A stretch of DNA of 64,000 nucleotides from Roseobacter sp. GAI101 (lineage in GTDB: Bacteria; Pseudomonadota; Alphaproteobacteria; Rhodobacterales; Rhodobacteraceae). The DNA lies in contig NZ_DS999213.1 of NCBI RefSeq assembly GCF_000156335.1, positions 3,026,929 to 3,090,928 of the forward strand. Direction: 5' to 3'. The notes under the pieces were generated by a model. It did no database searches and was not told the origin of the DNA. It was given only the letters and a program-made list of their open reading frames with translations. The position numbers and the translations under genes are program-made. Positions 50,632 to 60,522 of the stretch are shown piece by piece (the first letter of the stretch is position 1; the number at the start of each line of letters is the position of its first letter).

Positions 50632-51564
50632 TCAGTAGCCCAGATTGCGATCGACCAGATGCAGGAACTCTTCTTGAGCCTGACCACGGCGAATATTGTC
50701 GACGATTACTTTTGACGCGGTAGTCGCCCTGGTTTCGGCGGCGATGTGGGGGGTTACCGTGACCTTGGGATGCGCCCAGTAGGGGTGGTCTTTGGGGAGG
50801 GGTTCAATCCGGAAGACATCTAGGGTCGCATGGGCGATTTGACCGCTGTCGAGCGCGGCAAGGAGCGCATCGTCGTCAATCAATGGACCCCGGCCAGGGT
50901 TGATGATGAACGCGCCCTTTGGCATCAGCGCCAGTGTTTCTGCGTTCAGCGTGTTTTCCGTAGCGGATGTGTTCGGCAGGAGGAGTACCGCAATCTCAGC
51001 TGTGCTGAGGGCTTGCTTCAATCCTTTCGCCCCGTTCAGGCAGGTGACGCCAGGCACGTCTTTCGGGCTGCGCGACCATCCGGTGACGTTGAAACCCAAG
51101 GAGACAAGCGTTTCGGACACGGCCGTGCCCAAAGCCCCAAGGCCAAGGATCGTGATATTGCGTTCCTGGGCCAACGGAGGCGTGCGCGGTACCCAGGTGG
51201 CGTCGGTCTTGAGGATGTCGGTATCAAGGCCAAGGTGATAGCGCATCACATGGCCAGTCACCCATTCCACCATACCCTTGGTCAGGCCCGGGTCGACCAT
51301 GCGTGCCAGCGGGATCTTCAACGTCGGGTTGCCGGTGATGTTTTCAACACCGGCCCACAGGTTCAGCACTGCCTTTGCGCGGATGTAGGGCGTGAAATCC
51401 TGCAAGGTGCTGTTGGGCGCGTAGATAATGTAATCAACATCTTCGGGTGCAATATCGGTGCTGAGATGCGCATCGATCCCCTCGTCCTTCAGTGCCGCCC
51501 GCAAGGGTTTTTCATAGGTTGTCCAGCGTTCTGGGCGGGCGGCAAATAGGATATTCAGGGGCAT
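50632..51564 (-). CDS. 2-hydroxyacid dehydrogenase, glyoxylate/hydroxypyruvate reductase A type
   Basis: A 310-residue NAD(P)-dependent oxidoreductase. The nucleotide-binding loop is LGLGALGTAVSETL (about residue 140), followed by the Arg region GWSRSPKDV, and the C-terminal catalytic residues in INPGRGPLIDDDALLAALDSG and TPHIAA (His). Such enzymes reduce glyoxylate or hydroxypyruvate. It is six bases from rodA on the same strand, so read-through from the cell-shape operon is possible. Confidence 0.9.
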   Translation of the reverse strand: MPLNILFAARPERWTTYEKPLRAALKDEGIDAHLSTDIAPEDVDYIIYAPNSTLQDFTPYIRAKAVLNLWAGVENITGNPTLKIPLARMVDPGLTKGMVEWVTGHVMRYHLGLDTDILKTDATWVPRTPPLAQERNITILGLGALGTAVSETLVSLGFNVTGWSRSPKDVPGVTCLNGAKGLKQALSTAEIAVLLLPNTSATENTLNAETLALMPKGAFIINPGRGPLIDDDALLAALDSGQIAHATLDVFRIEPLPKDHPYWAHPKVTVTPHIAAETRATTASKVIVDNIRRGQAQEEFLHLVDRNLGY

Positions 51565-51570
51565 TCAGTT

Positions 51571-52710
51571 CTACCTTGGACGATGGACATGGGCGGATTG
51601 CACCAGCCCGAAGGCCAGCAGAAGCACCAGCATAGCAGAGCCGCCATAGCTGACCAGTGGCAAGGGCACACCAACGACAGGGGCCATGCCCATTACCATC
51701 GACATGTTCACGGCGAAGAACAAAAAGAAGTTCAGTGCAACCCCCAACGTCAGCAGGGACGAAAACCGGTCCTTGTTGATCAGGGCGGATGCCACGCAGA
51801 AAACGATGATCAGCGCATAGAGCGTCAGCAATGAGACCCCGCCAACAAAGCCGAATTCCTCGGCCAATGTGGTAAAGATGAAATCGGTGTGCTTTTCGGG
51901 CAGGAAGTTCAGCCGCGACTGGGTCCCTTGCATGAAACCACGTCCGGTCCACCCGCCAGAGCCGAGGGCGATCTTGGATTGGGTGATGTGATACCCCGCC
52001 CCCAGCGGATCGGTGCTGGGGTCGATGAAGGTGTCGATGCGGCGAAACTGGTAGTCCTTCAGCATTTGCCATGGGGTGCCACGCGACTGGAACACTGCCG
52101 TCACAAGGCCGAAACCCGCCGTGATGACGACGGCGAAATATGCCCAATGAACCCCCGCCAGAAACATCAATCCGCCGCCTGCCGCGAGCAAAAGCAATGC
52201 CGTGCCAAGGTCGGGTTGCTTGAGAACCAGAAAGGTGGGGACCATGATCAGCACCACCGGGATCAGCACCCAGAGCGGTCTTGAGGTTTTCTTGGACGGC
52301 AGCCAGTCGTAGTAGGCCGCAAGCATCACCACCAGCGTGATCTTCATCAACTCGGACGGTTGCAGCCGGAAGGAGCCCAGTTCGATCCAGCGCTGCGCGC
52401 CCATGCCGACAGCCCCGAACAGTTCCACCCCGATCAGCAGCGTCACCGTTCCAAGATAGGCGACCCCCGCAAGGTTGCGCCACATCCAGATCGGCACCAT
52501 GCCGACCGCGATCATCAGCCCAAGGCCAAGGGCAAAGCGTTTCATCTGCGGTTCGGCCCATGGGGTAAACGTGCCGCCCGCCACGGAATACAACATCAGA
52601 AAGCCGACCCCTGAAACGGTCGCCAGCAAAATTGTCAGCGGCCAATTGAGGTGCAATATCTTTGCCAGCCCCGTGGGGGCGTGTTTGACGCTATATTCAA
52701 GATAGCTCAT
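51571..52710 (-). CDS. rodA: Rod-shape glycosyltransferase RodA
   Basis: A SEDS-family peptidoglycan polymerase of 379 residues with about ten membrane segments. It polymerises lipid II glycans in the elongation machine with the transpeptidase encoded upstream. Family signatures visible are KQPDLGTALLLLAAGGGLMFLAGVHW (about residue 165), the extended KDYQFRRIDTFIDPSTDPLGAGYHITQSKIALGSGG loop (described by position, 215-255) and PLPLVSYGGSAMLVLLLAFGLVQS at the end. Its start overlaps the mrdA stop as ATGA. Confidence 0.95.
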   Translation of the reverse strand: MSYLEYSVKHAPTGLAKILHLNWPLTILLATVSGVGFLMLYSVAGGTFTPWAEPQMKRFALGLGLMIAVGMVPIWMWRNLAGVAYLGTVTLLIGVELFGAVGMGAQRWIELGSFRLQPSELMKITLVVMLAAYYDWLPSKKTSRPLWVLIPVVLIMVPTFLVLKQPDLGTALLLLAAGGGLMFLAGVHWAYFAVVITAGFGLVTAVFQSRGTPWQMLKDYQFRRIDTFIDPSTDPLGAGYHITQSKIALGSGGWTGRGFMQGTQSRLNFLPEKHTDFIFTTLAEEFGFVGGVSLLTLYALIIVFCVASALINKDRFSSLLTLGVALNFFLFFAVNMSMVMGMAPVVGVPLPLVSYGGSAMLVLLLAFGLVQSAHVHRPR

Positions 52711-54650
52711 GCTTGGTCTTTTCCGTCTATCGCGGCTTGGGGGCGGACGTCGCGCAAGGTGTTCTGCTGGGTCTTGATCCGCCCGCGATCCGCTGTCGGA
52801 TAGGCGTCCAGGGGGGGCTCTCCGCCATAGAGGGCCTGTAGCATTACGTCACGCGCGATGGGGGCCGCAGCCGCAGACCCGCCGCCGCCATGTTCCACCA
52901 GTACCGACACCGCATAGCGTGGTTTGTCATAGGGCGCGAAGCCCACGAAAAGCGCGTGGTCACGACGTTCCCATGGCAAATCCTGGTTACGGGTCACGCC
53001 GCGCGCACGTTCTGCCGCGGTGATGTTACGGACCTGGCTGGTGCCGGTTTTGCCAGCCATGCGCATGTCATCGGCGATGATCCTTGATCTATAGGCCGTG
53101 CCGCGTCTGTCGTTGACCACCACATGCATACCCTTGCGGACCTTGCGCATGTTGTTTTCGTTCATGCCCAAAGGTTCGCCCGCGCCCGAGGGCTGTTCGA
53201 TCCCGTCAATTGATTTGATCAGCCGCGGGGTGACCTCGCGGTTGGTCGCAATCCGTGCGGTCATCACCGCGAGTTGCAGCGGCGAGCTGAGCGTGAAGCC
53301 TTGCCCGATCGAGGCATTGACCGTATCCCCGATGACCCAGTCCGCCCCTTTGTTCTGCTGCTTCCATAACTTCGTGGGTGCAAGCCCCGCCGCGACCGAT
53401 GACAACGGCAGATCATGGCGGATGCCAAGGCCGAAGCGGTTGGACATCGCCGAAATTTTCTCGATCCCGACTTTCAGGGCGAGGTCGTAATAATAGACGT
53501 CGCACGACTGCTTGAGCGAATTTTCAAGATCAACCCAGCCGTGGCCGGCGCGCTTCCAACAGTGGAACCTGCGCCCGCCGACCTCGAGGTGGCCGGGGCA
53601 GTACACCGTTTCATCCGGCCCGACTATGCCTTCCTCAAGGGCGGCCATGGCAACCATCATCTTGAAGGTCGATCCGGGCGGATAGGTCCCCTGGACGGTC
53701 TTGTTGACGAGGGGGCGATACTTCGATTGCAACAGCGGATTGTAATCTGCCGATGAAATCCCGCCGATGAACAGGTTCGGATCATAGCTGGGCGACGAGG
53801 CATTGGCGACCAGATCGCCATTCTCGCAATCCACGATCACGACTGCGGCGCTTTCGTCGCCCAGTCTGGCCTGCACATAGTTTTGCAGGTTGGAGTCGAT
53901 GGTCAGCTGCAAATCAGCACCCGATTGCCCCTCGCGGCGGGCCAGTTCGCGCATCACGCGGCCGGTTGCGTTGACCTCGACCTGTTTGGTGCCTGCGACC
54001 CCGCGCAGCAGCGATTCTTCGCGGGCTTCGACATTGATCTTGCCGATCTGGAAACGTGGTATCCGCAGGACAGCGTCGGGGTCTTCCAGCGCGTCCAGAT
54101 CCGCCTGACTGACGCGGCCCACACGGCCCACGATATGGGCGAAATCCGACCCGCGCGGATACACCCGCGTCAGGCCGACCTCGGGGCTGATGCCGGGCAG
54201 GGCGGGGGCGTTCACCGATACGCGGCTGACATCGTCCCAGCTGACATCATCGGCGACGGTCACGGGCAAGAACGGGGCGGAGCGTTTGATTTCGGCCATC
54301 GTACGCGCGCGTAATTCGGGATCAAGCGTGATGATCTGGGCAAGGCGGTCCATCACCGCATCCACGTCATCGGCGTCTTCGCGCACCATCACGATCCGGT
54401 AGGACGGAGAATTCTGGGCCAACCGTACCCCGTTGCGGTCAAAAATCTCGCCGCGGGCGGGCGGGATCAGGCGGATGTTGATGCGGTTTTCCTCGGCCAG
54501 CAGGCGGAACTGGTCAGCCTGATCGACCTGAAGGTAATTCATCCGTGCGGCCAGACCGCCCATGAACAATAGCTGCACGCCGCCCAACAAGGCCGCGCGG
54601 CGGCTCAGCTTTGCATGGCTTGCCTCGCTGTCTGCTCTGCTGCGTCTCAT
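52707..54650 (-). CDS. mrdA: Penicillin-binding protein 2 (elongation transpeptidase)
   Basis: A 647-residue class B penicillin-binding protein with one N-terminal membrane segment (about 18-36), the PBP dimerisation region (PPARGEIFDRNG) and the transpeptidase: catalytic Ser327 in STFK (327-330), an SxN-type motif near SCD in LKQSCDVYYYDL, and KTG in MAGKTGTSQV. It crosslinks side-wall peptidoglycan with RodA. The gene sits between mreD and rodA, in the standard alphaproteobacterial order. The 3' end overlaps rodA by four bases. Confidence 0.96.
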   Translation of the reverse strand: MRRSRADSEASHAKLSRRAALLGGVQLLFMGGLAARMNYLQVDQADQFRLLAEENRINIRLIPPARGEIFDRNGVRLAQNSPSYRIVMVREDADDVDAVMDRLAQIITLDPELRARTMAEIKRSAPFLPVTVADDVSWDDVSRVSVNAPALPGISPEVGLTRVYPRGSDFAHIVGRVGRVSQADLDALEDPDAVLRIPRFQIGKINVEAREESLLRGVAGTKQVEVNATGRVMRELARREGQSGADLQLTIDSNLQNYVQARLGDESAAVVIVDCENGDLVANASSPSYDPNLFIGGISSADYNPLLQSKYRPLVNKTVQGTYPPGSTFKMMVAMAALEEGIVGPDETVYCPGHLEVGGRRFHCWKRAGHGWVDLENSLKQSCDVYYYDLALKVGIEKISAMSNRFGLGIRHDLPLSSVAAGLAPTKLWKQQNKGADWVIGDTVNASIGQGFTLSSPLQLAVMTARIATNREVTPRLIKSIDGIEQPSGAGEPLGMNENNMRKVRKGMHVVVNDRRGTAYRSRIIADDMRMAGKTGTSQVRNITAAERARGVTRNQDLPWERRDHALFVGFAPYDKPRYAVSVLVEHGGGGSAAAAPIARDVMLQALYGGEPPLDAYPTADRGRIKTQQNTLRDVRPQAAIDGKDQA

Positions 54651-54666
54651 GGCTTTGGTTTCCTTG

Positions 54667-55206
54667 TCATACCCGTTTGCCCATGCCGTCCAGATCGCCC
54701 GGTGCCGATTTGCGTATGCCCATCAGCCCGTGCGTGACCAGAACCATCACGGGGTAGAATAGCAGGGTGTTGCCCGTTTCGAAAAGAGTAAGCCCCAGCG
54801 GCGGCATGTCGACCAACAAGATCGCGAGGATCAGCCGGTTCGCCGCGGCGATGACGATGATCACACCGCTGACCGTCAGCCATTCGGACACAAACCCGGA
54901 ATCGCGCAAACCGCGCCCGGAAGATTTCAGGTATTCGCACCCAAGCAGCGCCAACACGGCCCACAGCCCCGGCGGGCGTTGAAACAGCAGATCCGTCAGC
55001 AGGAACATTGCGGCAAGGGACACGGCAGGCACGTATTCGGGGCGTCGCAAGCTCCAGGCGCAGGCAAAGCCCAGGATCAGGTCGGGGGCGGCCCACCTGC
55101 GCGGCGATGTTTCAAGCGGCAGCAGGTGAAAGAACAGGATCACCACCACAAGCAAGACAAAGCCGGCGCGCATCAGCCACAGGCGGAGGGGCGACAGATC
55201 ATTCAT
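54667..55206 (-). CDS. mreD: Rod-shape-determining protein MreD
   Basis: A 179-residue inner-membrane protein with five or six hydrophobic segments, including LWLMRAGFVLLVVVILFFHLLPL and the long SGVIIVIAAANRLILAILLV. It bridges MreC, MreB and the synthases. The start overlaps the mreC stop by four bases and the end is 16 bases before mrdA. Its sequence is weakly conserved, so the call rests on length, topology and position. Confidence 0.85.
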   Translation of the reverse strand: MNDLSPLRLWLMRAGFVLLVVVILFFHLLPLETSPRRWAAPDLILGFACAWSLRRPEYVPAVSLAAMFLLTDLLFQRPPGLWAVLALLGCEYLKSSGRGLRDSGFVSEWLTVSGVIIVIAAANRLILAILLVDMPPLGLTLFETGNTLLFYPVMVLVTHGLMGIRKSAPGDLDGMGKRV

Positions 55207-56108
55207 TGGTCGGGGGCTGCGGGTGGTGCTTGGGTCTGCGCGATGGGGCCGTCCGGTCCGATCACCTGCGCGCTGTCCGAGACGGTTTCACTGCCATTGT
55301 GACGCAGAACCCGCAGAAATTCGAGCCGCTCGTAATCGGCGGCAAGGCGCACGCGCAAGCGCCCGCCGGGGTCAGCGGCAACCTGACCGATCAACAAACC
55401 GGCGGGGAAAACCCCCCCATCACCAGAGCTGATCACCCGGTCACCGGGGCGCACCAGATCGGGGTTTTCCAGAAAATCGACCGGGGGCGCGCTTGAGTTA
55501 TCGCCCGCCACGATCGCCCGCTGCCCCGAAGGCTGGATCGTCGCGGGAATGCGGCTGCTGGCGTCGGTCAGCAAAATCACGCGGGCAGTGTTTTGCGCCA
55601 CACCCGAAATGCGTCCGACCAGGCCGATCCCGTCCATCGCCGCCCAGCCGTCGACCAACCCGTCGCGCGCGCCTACGTTCAGCAGTACCGATTGCCGGAA
55701 GGGCGATCCGCTATCGGCCAGAACGACACCGGTGATATAGGTCAGCCGCGGGTCCAGCCGCACATTGTTAAGATCAAGCAGCCGTGCGTTTTCCTGCTCT
55801 AGCTGCAATGCCGCCTCTTTCCACGCCTGCATCTGGCGCAGTTCGGACCGCAGTTCCTGATTTTGGTCGGCCAGCCGCTGGTAGCTTTGGAAATCCCGCA
55901 ACAGGTTCACGGTGCCGGTCACCGGGGCCATCGCCCAATCCAGATTGGGCACGATCCTGTCGGTGATCTGCGCGCGAAACCGTTCAACGCGGGGGCTGTC
56001 GATCCGCCACAGCAGGAACACGCCCAGTAGAATCAGGATCAGCACAGCCAGAAGCATGCGGCGCAAGGGGCGTCCGAAGTCGTTCGAAGATGATCGGTCC
56101 ATGGCCAT
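55203..56108 (-). CDS. mreC: Rod-shape-determining protein MreC
   Basis: A 301-residue bitopic protein: a short basic N-terminus, one membrane segment (about residues 18-36, LLAVLILILLGVFLLWRI), a coiled coil around 65-110 (QSYQRLADQNQELRSELRQMQAWKEAALQLEQENARLLDL), and a beta-rich periplasmic domain (TYITGVVLADSGSPFRQSVLLNVGARDGL). It organises the elongation complex. It lies downstream of mreB and overlaps mreD by four bases. An alternative second Met lies two codons later. Confidence 0.94.
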   Translation of the reverse strand: MAMDRSSSNDFGRPLRRMLLAVLILILLGVFLLWRIDSPRVERFRAQITDRIVPNLDWAMAPVTGTVNLLRDFQSYQRLADQNQELRSELRQMQAWKEAALQLEQENARLLDLNNVRLDPRLTYITGVVLADSGSPFRQSVLLNVGARDGLVDGWAAMDGIGLVGRISGVAQNTARVILLTDASSRIPATIQPSGQRAIVAGDNSSAPPVDFLENPDLVRPGDRVISSGDGGVFPAGLLIGQVAADPGGRLRVRLAADYERLEFLRVLRHNGSETVSDSAQVIGPDGPIAQTQAPPAAPDQ

Positions 56109-56181
56109 GCGTCACGTGTTCCCTGCCGGTTGGGCAGGGCCGTCCTGCCGCTGATCGGGCCTTTGCGAAATTCTGCCTGAT

Positions 56182-57372
<1,191 letters not shown>

Positions 57373-57403
57373 TTAAGTAAGCGATAAAGTAAGGGGAGAC
57401 AAA

Positions 57404-57985
57404 ATGCAGAAAATTCAGGTCATCGGGGTTCATCACATCACGTTGATGGGGGCGGACCGCCAGACAAGCATTGATTTCTGGGAAGGGCTGCTGGGGATGC
57501 CGTTCGTCTTTGACCAGCCCAATCTGGACAACCCCGAAGAGGGGCATTTGTATTTCGACCCTGGCGACGGGCGCTTGATCACGATCTTCAGCAACGAAAA
57601 CCGCAAGCCCGTCCACGACCGCACGCCCACTGATGCGGGCTGCGTGCATCATGTCGCGTTCGAGGTGGACCGCGCCATGTTTGACCAGGTACTCGAGCGC
57701 CTCGAAGAACGCGGTATCGGCAATTCGGGGATCAAGGATCGCGGCTTTATGCATTCGATCTATTTCAAGGATCCGCTTGGGTTCTTGATCGAACTGGCCT
57801 GCTATACGTTTATTCCGCCGCGCGGATCGTCCCATGCCGAGGTGATGCTGGAGGCGCATAAACTGCGCGTTGCCCGTGGGGACCACCACATCGAACGCCA
57901 GCATCTGGCCGATGCAACGGTGATGATCGTAGAGCGGTCACAAAGGTCCCTGTCGGATGACCGGTCGCCAAAGAACCCGTACTGA
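57404..57985 (+). CDS. VOC family protein (glyoxalase/dioxygenase-like)
   Basis: A 193-residue protein of the vicinal-oxygen-chelate superfamily with MQKIQVIGVHHITLMGADRQTSIDFWEGLLG and the second half HHVAFEVDRAMFDQVLERLEERGI, ending in the metal-ligand region DPLGFLIELACYTF. The tandem HH (residue 10-11) and glutamate suit a divalent metal. The C-terminus (residues 150-193) has an extra basic helix. The substrate is unknown. AAGGGGAG lies before the ATG, and it is convergent with leuA, which shares the terminator that follows. Confidence 0.87.
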   Translation: MQKIQVIGVHHITLMGADRQTSIDFWEGLLGMPFVFDQPNLDNPEEGHLYFDPGDGRLITIFSNENRKPVHDRTPTDAGCVHHVAFEVDRAMFDQVLERLEERGIGNSGIKDRGFMHSIYFKDPLGFLIELACYTFIPPRGSSHAEVMLEAHKLRVARGDHHIERQHLADATVMIVERSQRSLSDDRSPKNPY

Positions 57986-57988
57986 AAG

Positions 57989-58018
57989 AAAAAAGGCAGG
58001 GTCGAAACCCTGCCTGAT
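57989..58018 (-). terminator. Intrinsic terminator of leuA
   Basis: On the minus strand the 8-bp stem (57995-58002 with 58007-58014, GGCAGGGT / ACCCTGCC, loop CGAA) is followed by a T-run, seven bases past the leuA stop. It could also serve the convergent VOC gene. Confidence 0.85.
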
Positions 58019-58019
58019 C

Positions 58020-59591
58020 CTACCAACCAGCGTCTTTGTAGCTGATTTCGCGTTTGTCGGTGCCGCCTTTTTCACGGCGCACCAGCAGACGGTTGAGCGC
58101 GTGAATATAGGCTTGGGCTGAACTGACGACCGTATCCGTATTGGCGGCCTGTCCGGTCACGATGCGACCGTCTTCCTCAAGCCGGACGGAAACCGTGGCC
58201 TGCGCATCGGTACCTTCGGTCACGGCGTTCACCTGATACAGTTGCAGGCGGGCGCTGTGGTCTACCAGTGCCTTGATGCAGTTGAAGGACGCATCGACGG
58301 GGCCATCGCCTGTTTGTTCGGTGCTGTGTTCGGCACCATCGACGATCAGCGTCATCTTGGCTACGTTCGGCCCCTCGGTGCCGCAGACAACATGCATGGA
58401 TTTCAGCTTGATCCGGTCGCTTTCAGGATCGGTCGCTGTGCGCATCAAGGCAATCAGGTCTTCGTCATAGATTTCCTTTTTGCGATCGGCGAGTTCCTTG
58501 AACCGCACGAACACATCCTTAAGCTGGTTGTCACCCAATTCGTAGCCAAGGTTCTCCAGCTTGGAGCGCAACGCGGCACGGCCCGAATGCTTGCCCATGA
58601 CGATATTCGTCTCGGTCAGACCCACATCCTCGGGGCGCATGATCTCGAATGTTTCGGCGTTTTTCAGCATGCCGTCCTGATGGATACCGCTTTCGTGGGC
58701 AAAAGCATTTTTGCCGACGATGGCCTTGTTGAACTGCACGGCAAAGCCGGACACGGTCGCAACACGGCGCGAGATGTTCATCAGCTTGGTGCTGTCGACG
58801 CGGGTCTGGTAAGGCATGATGTCGTTGCGGACGCGCAAGGCCATCACGACTTCTTCCAGTGCGGTGTTGCCCGCCCGTTCACCAAGCCCGTTGATGGTAC
58901 ATTCGATCTGGCGGGCACCTGCCTCGACGGCCGCAAGGCTGTTGGCGGTCGCCATGCCAAGGTCATTGTGGCAATGGGTGGCAAAGATAATCTCGTCCGC
59001 GCCGGGTACGTTTTCCAGCAGCTTGCGGATCAATTCGGCGCTTTCGCGTGGCGCGGTATAGCCGACGGTGTCAGGGATGTTGATCGTGGTGGCCCCGGCC
59101 TTGATCGCGATTTCGACGGTCCGGTACAGATAATCCAGCTCTGTCCGGGTGGCGTCCATTGGGGACCATTGCACGTTGTCGCACAGGTTGCGCGCATGGG
59201 TGACGGTTTCGTGAATCCGTTCGGCCATTTCATCCATGGTGAGGTTCGGAATGGCGCGGTGCAGCGGGGAGGTGCCGATAAACGTGTGAATGCGCGGTTG
59301 GGCTGCGTGTTTCACGGCCTCCCAGCAGCGGTCGATATCGCCAAGCTGCGCGCGGGCCAGACCGCAGATCACCGAATTCTTCGACAGCTTTGCGATCTCG
59401 CTAACGGCGGCAAAGTCACCCTCGGAAGCGATGGGAAAGCCCGCCTCGATGATGTCGACACCCATTTCGTCCAGCAGACCGGCGATTTCGATCTTTTCGG
59501 CGTGGGTCATGGTCGCACCGGGCGATTGTTCGCCATCGCGCAACGTCGTGTCAAAGATCAAGACGCGGTCTTGTTTGGTCGTATCGGTCAT
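58020..59591 (-). CDS. leuA: 2-isopropylmalate synthase
   Basis: The first committed enzyme of leucine synthesis, joining acetyl-CoA with 2-oxoisovalerate. The 523-residue protein has the catalytic TIM-barrel with IFDTTLRDGEQSPGATM near the start, the metal ligands in HCHNDLGMATANSLAAVEAGARQIE, the GERAGNTALEEV motif, and the C-terminal LeuA regulatory domain (feedback by leucine; GPVDASFNCIKALVDHSARLQLYQ). Upstream there is a leucine-rich leader peptide and hairpin, so leucine-dependent attenuation is likely. The RBS before the ATG is weak (AAAGAA). Confidence 0.96.
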   Translation of the reverse strand: MTDTTKQDRVLIFDTTLRDGEQSPGATMTHAEKIEIAGLLDEMGVDIIEAGFPIASEGDFAAVSEIAKLSKNSVICGLARAQLGDIDRCWEAVKHAAQPRIHTFIGTSPLHRAIPNLTMDEMAERIHETVTHARNLCDNVQWSPMDATRTELDYLYRTVEIAIKAGATTINIPDTVGYTAPRESAELIRKLLENVPGADEIIFATHCHNDLGMATANSLAAVEAGARQIECTINGLGERAGNTALEEVVMALRVRNDIMPYQTRVDSTKLMNISRRVATVSGFAVQFNKAIVGKNAFAHESGIHQDGMLKNAETFEIMRPEDVGLTETNIVMGKHSGRAALRSKLENLGYELGDNQLKDVFVRFKELADRKKEIYDEDLIALMRTATDPESDRIKLKSMHVVCGTEGPNVAKMTLIVDGAEHSTEQTGDGPVDASFNCIKALVDHSARLQLYQVNAVTEGTDAQATVSVRLEEDGRIVTGQAANTDTVVSSAQAYIHALNRLLVRREKGGTDKREISYKDAGW

Positions 59592-59641
59592 GTTTTGGGT
59601 TCTTTCATTCTGCTTTTCAAATCCTTGGCGCGCTGCACATC

Positions 59642-59677
59642 CCTCTGAGCGGGCGCGCCGGATGGCACGCTCAGAGG
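59642..59677 (-). promoter_or_regulatory. leuA attenuator hairpin overlapping the leader stop codon
   Basis: A perfect 10-bp stem, CCTCTGAGCG on the 5' side and CGCTCAGAGG on the 3' side (minus strand), with a 16-base loop containing GGCGCGCC. The 5' arm contains the leader-peptide TGA stop, so ribosome position would decide whether the hairpin forms. No T-run follows, so it may act on translation or by another mechanism rather than as a classical terminator. Confidence 0.6.
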
Positions 59678-59757
59678 CGGATTAGCAGGAGTAGGTTTGC
59701 ACACAACGACAGCACGCTTGCACGCGTCAATGTCGGTGTATGATCAGCATAAGTCAT
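59671..59757 (-). CDS. leuL: Leucine-rich leader peptide of leuA (attenuation)
   Basis: A 28-residue open frame directly upstream of leuA on the same strand: MTYADHTPTLTRASVLSL, then CANLLLLIRL and a TGA stop. Four consecutive leucine codons (CTA CTC CTG CTA) plus three further leucines just before and after (8 of 28 are leucine) are what leucine-attenuator leaders show, and the stop lies in a hairpin. The ribosome site is weak. I have assigned the symbol by analogy; a longer or shorter start (TTG/GTG) is possible. Confidence 0.7.
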   Translation of the reverse strand: MTYADHTPTLTRASVLSLCANLLLLIRL

Positions 59758-59856
59758 GGGGCACGTTATACCGCTGCAAACCAAAATGGGAAGAGTTTTT
59801 TAGGCGGTTGCGTTTGGGGATATTGAAGGACGCCTTTTGCCTGCTACCTGTGGGCC

Positions 59857-60522
59857 ATGAAACAGATTTTGATTATTGGCGCGTCTGGCGGGGTCGGATC
59901 GGCCGTGGCGGATGCGTATACGGCACGCGGCGATCAGGTGACGGGTTTGTCACGGTCGCGCGACGGATTGGACCTGACGGACGAGGCGAGCGTCGAGAGG
60001 CATATCGGCGGGCTGGAAGGCCCGTTTGATGTGGTTCTGGTCGCGTCCGGTGCGCTTGAGATTGACGGGGCGGAGCCCGAGAAAACCATCAAGTCCATCA
60101 GCCAGAAGGCGATGATGGATCAGTTCGCGTTGAACGCGGTTGGTCCTGCGCTGGTCTTGCGCCATGCGTCCGACCTTTTGCGCCGCGACGGGCGGGGCGT
60201 CTTTGCGGTGCTGTCGGCGCGGGTCGGGTCGATTGGCGACAACAGGACCGGGGGCTGGATCAGCTATCGCAGCGCCAAGGCGGCGGTGAACCAGATCGTG
60301 CATACCGCGTCGATCGAACTGGCTCGTTCGCATAAACAAAGCATCTGCGTGGCGCTGCACCCCGGTACGGTCAAAACGCCGTTCACCGAAAAATACCTTG
60401 CCCGCCATCCGGCGGTCGACGCATCCGAGGCGGCGGAGAACCTGGTGTCGGTGATTGACGGGCTTGAGCCGAAAGACGCCGGCCAGTTCTTTGACTGGGC
60501 GGGAAAGCCGGTGCCATGGTAG
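59857..60522 (+). CDS. Short-chain dehydrogenase/reductase (C-factor-like)
   Basis: A 221-residue SDR with the Rossmann motif GASGGVGSAVADAY (about residue 8), the catalytic serine region VLSARVGSIGD, and the YRSAKAAVN (Tyr-Lys) near residue 145. A C-terminal PGTVKTPFTEKYLARHP follows. Small SDRs of this type resemble CsgA-type C-factor proteins; the substrate is unknown. Its stop lies inside the start of the photolyase gene (seven-base overlap), so the two are coupled. Confidence 0.87.
   Translation: MKQILIIGASGGVGSAVADAYTARGDQVTGLSRSRDGLDLTDEASVERHIGGLEGPFDVVLVASGALEIDGAEPEKTIKSISQKAMMDQFALNAVGPALVLRHASDLLRRDGRGVFAVLSARVGSIGDNRTGGWISYRSAKAAVNQIVHTASIELARSHKQSICVALHPGTVKTPFTEKYLARHPAVDASEAAENLVSVIDGLEPKDAGQFFDWAGKPVPW

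Noticed and set aside
51512..52645. A 377-codon minus-strand frame overlapping rodA
   Set aside because: It is another frame of the same DNA. RodA's membrane topology and motifs are in the chosen frame.
59650..59659. GGCGCGCC palindrome in the leuA leader loop as a regulator site
   Set aside because: An 8-base GC palindrome is expected by chance in this GC content and is already inside the hairpin loop.
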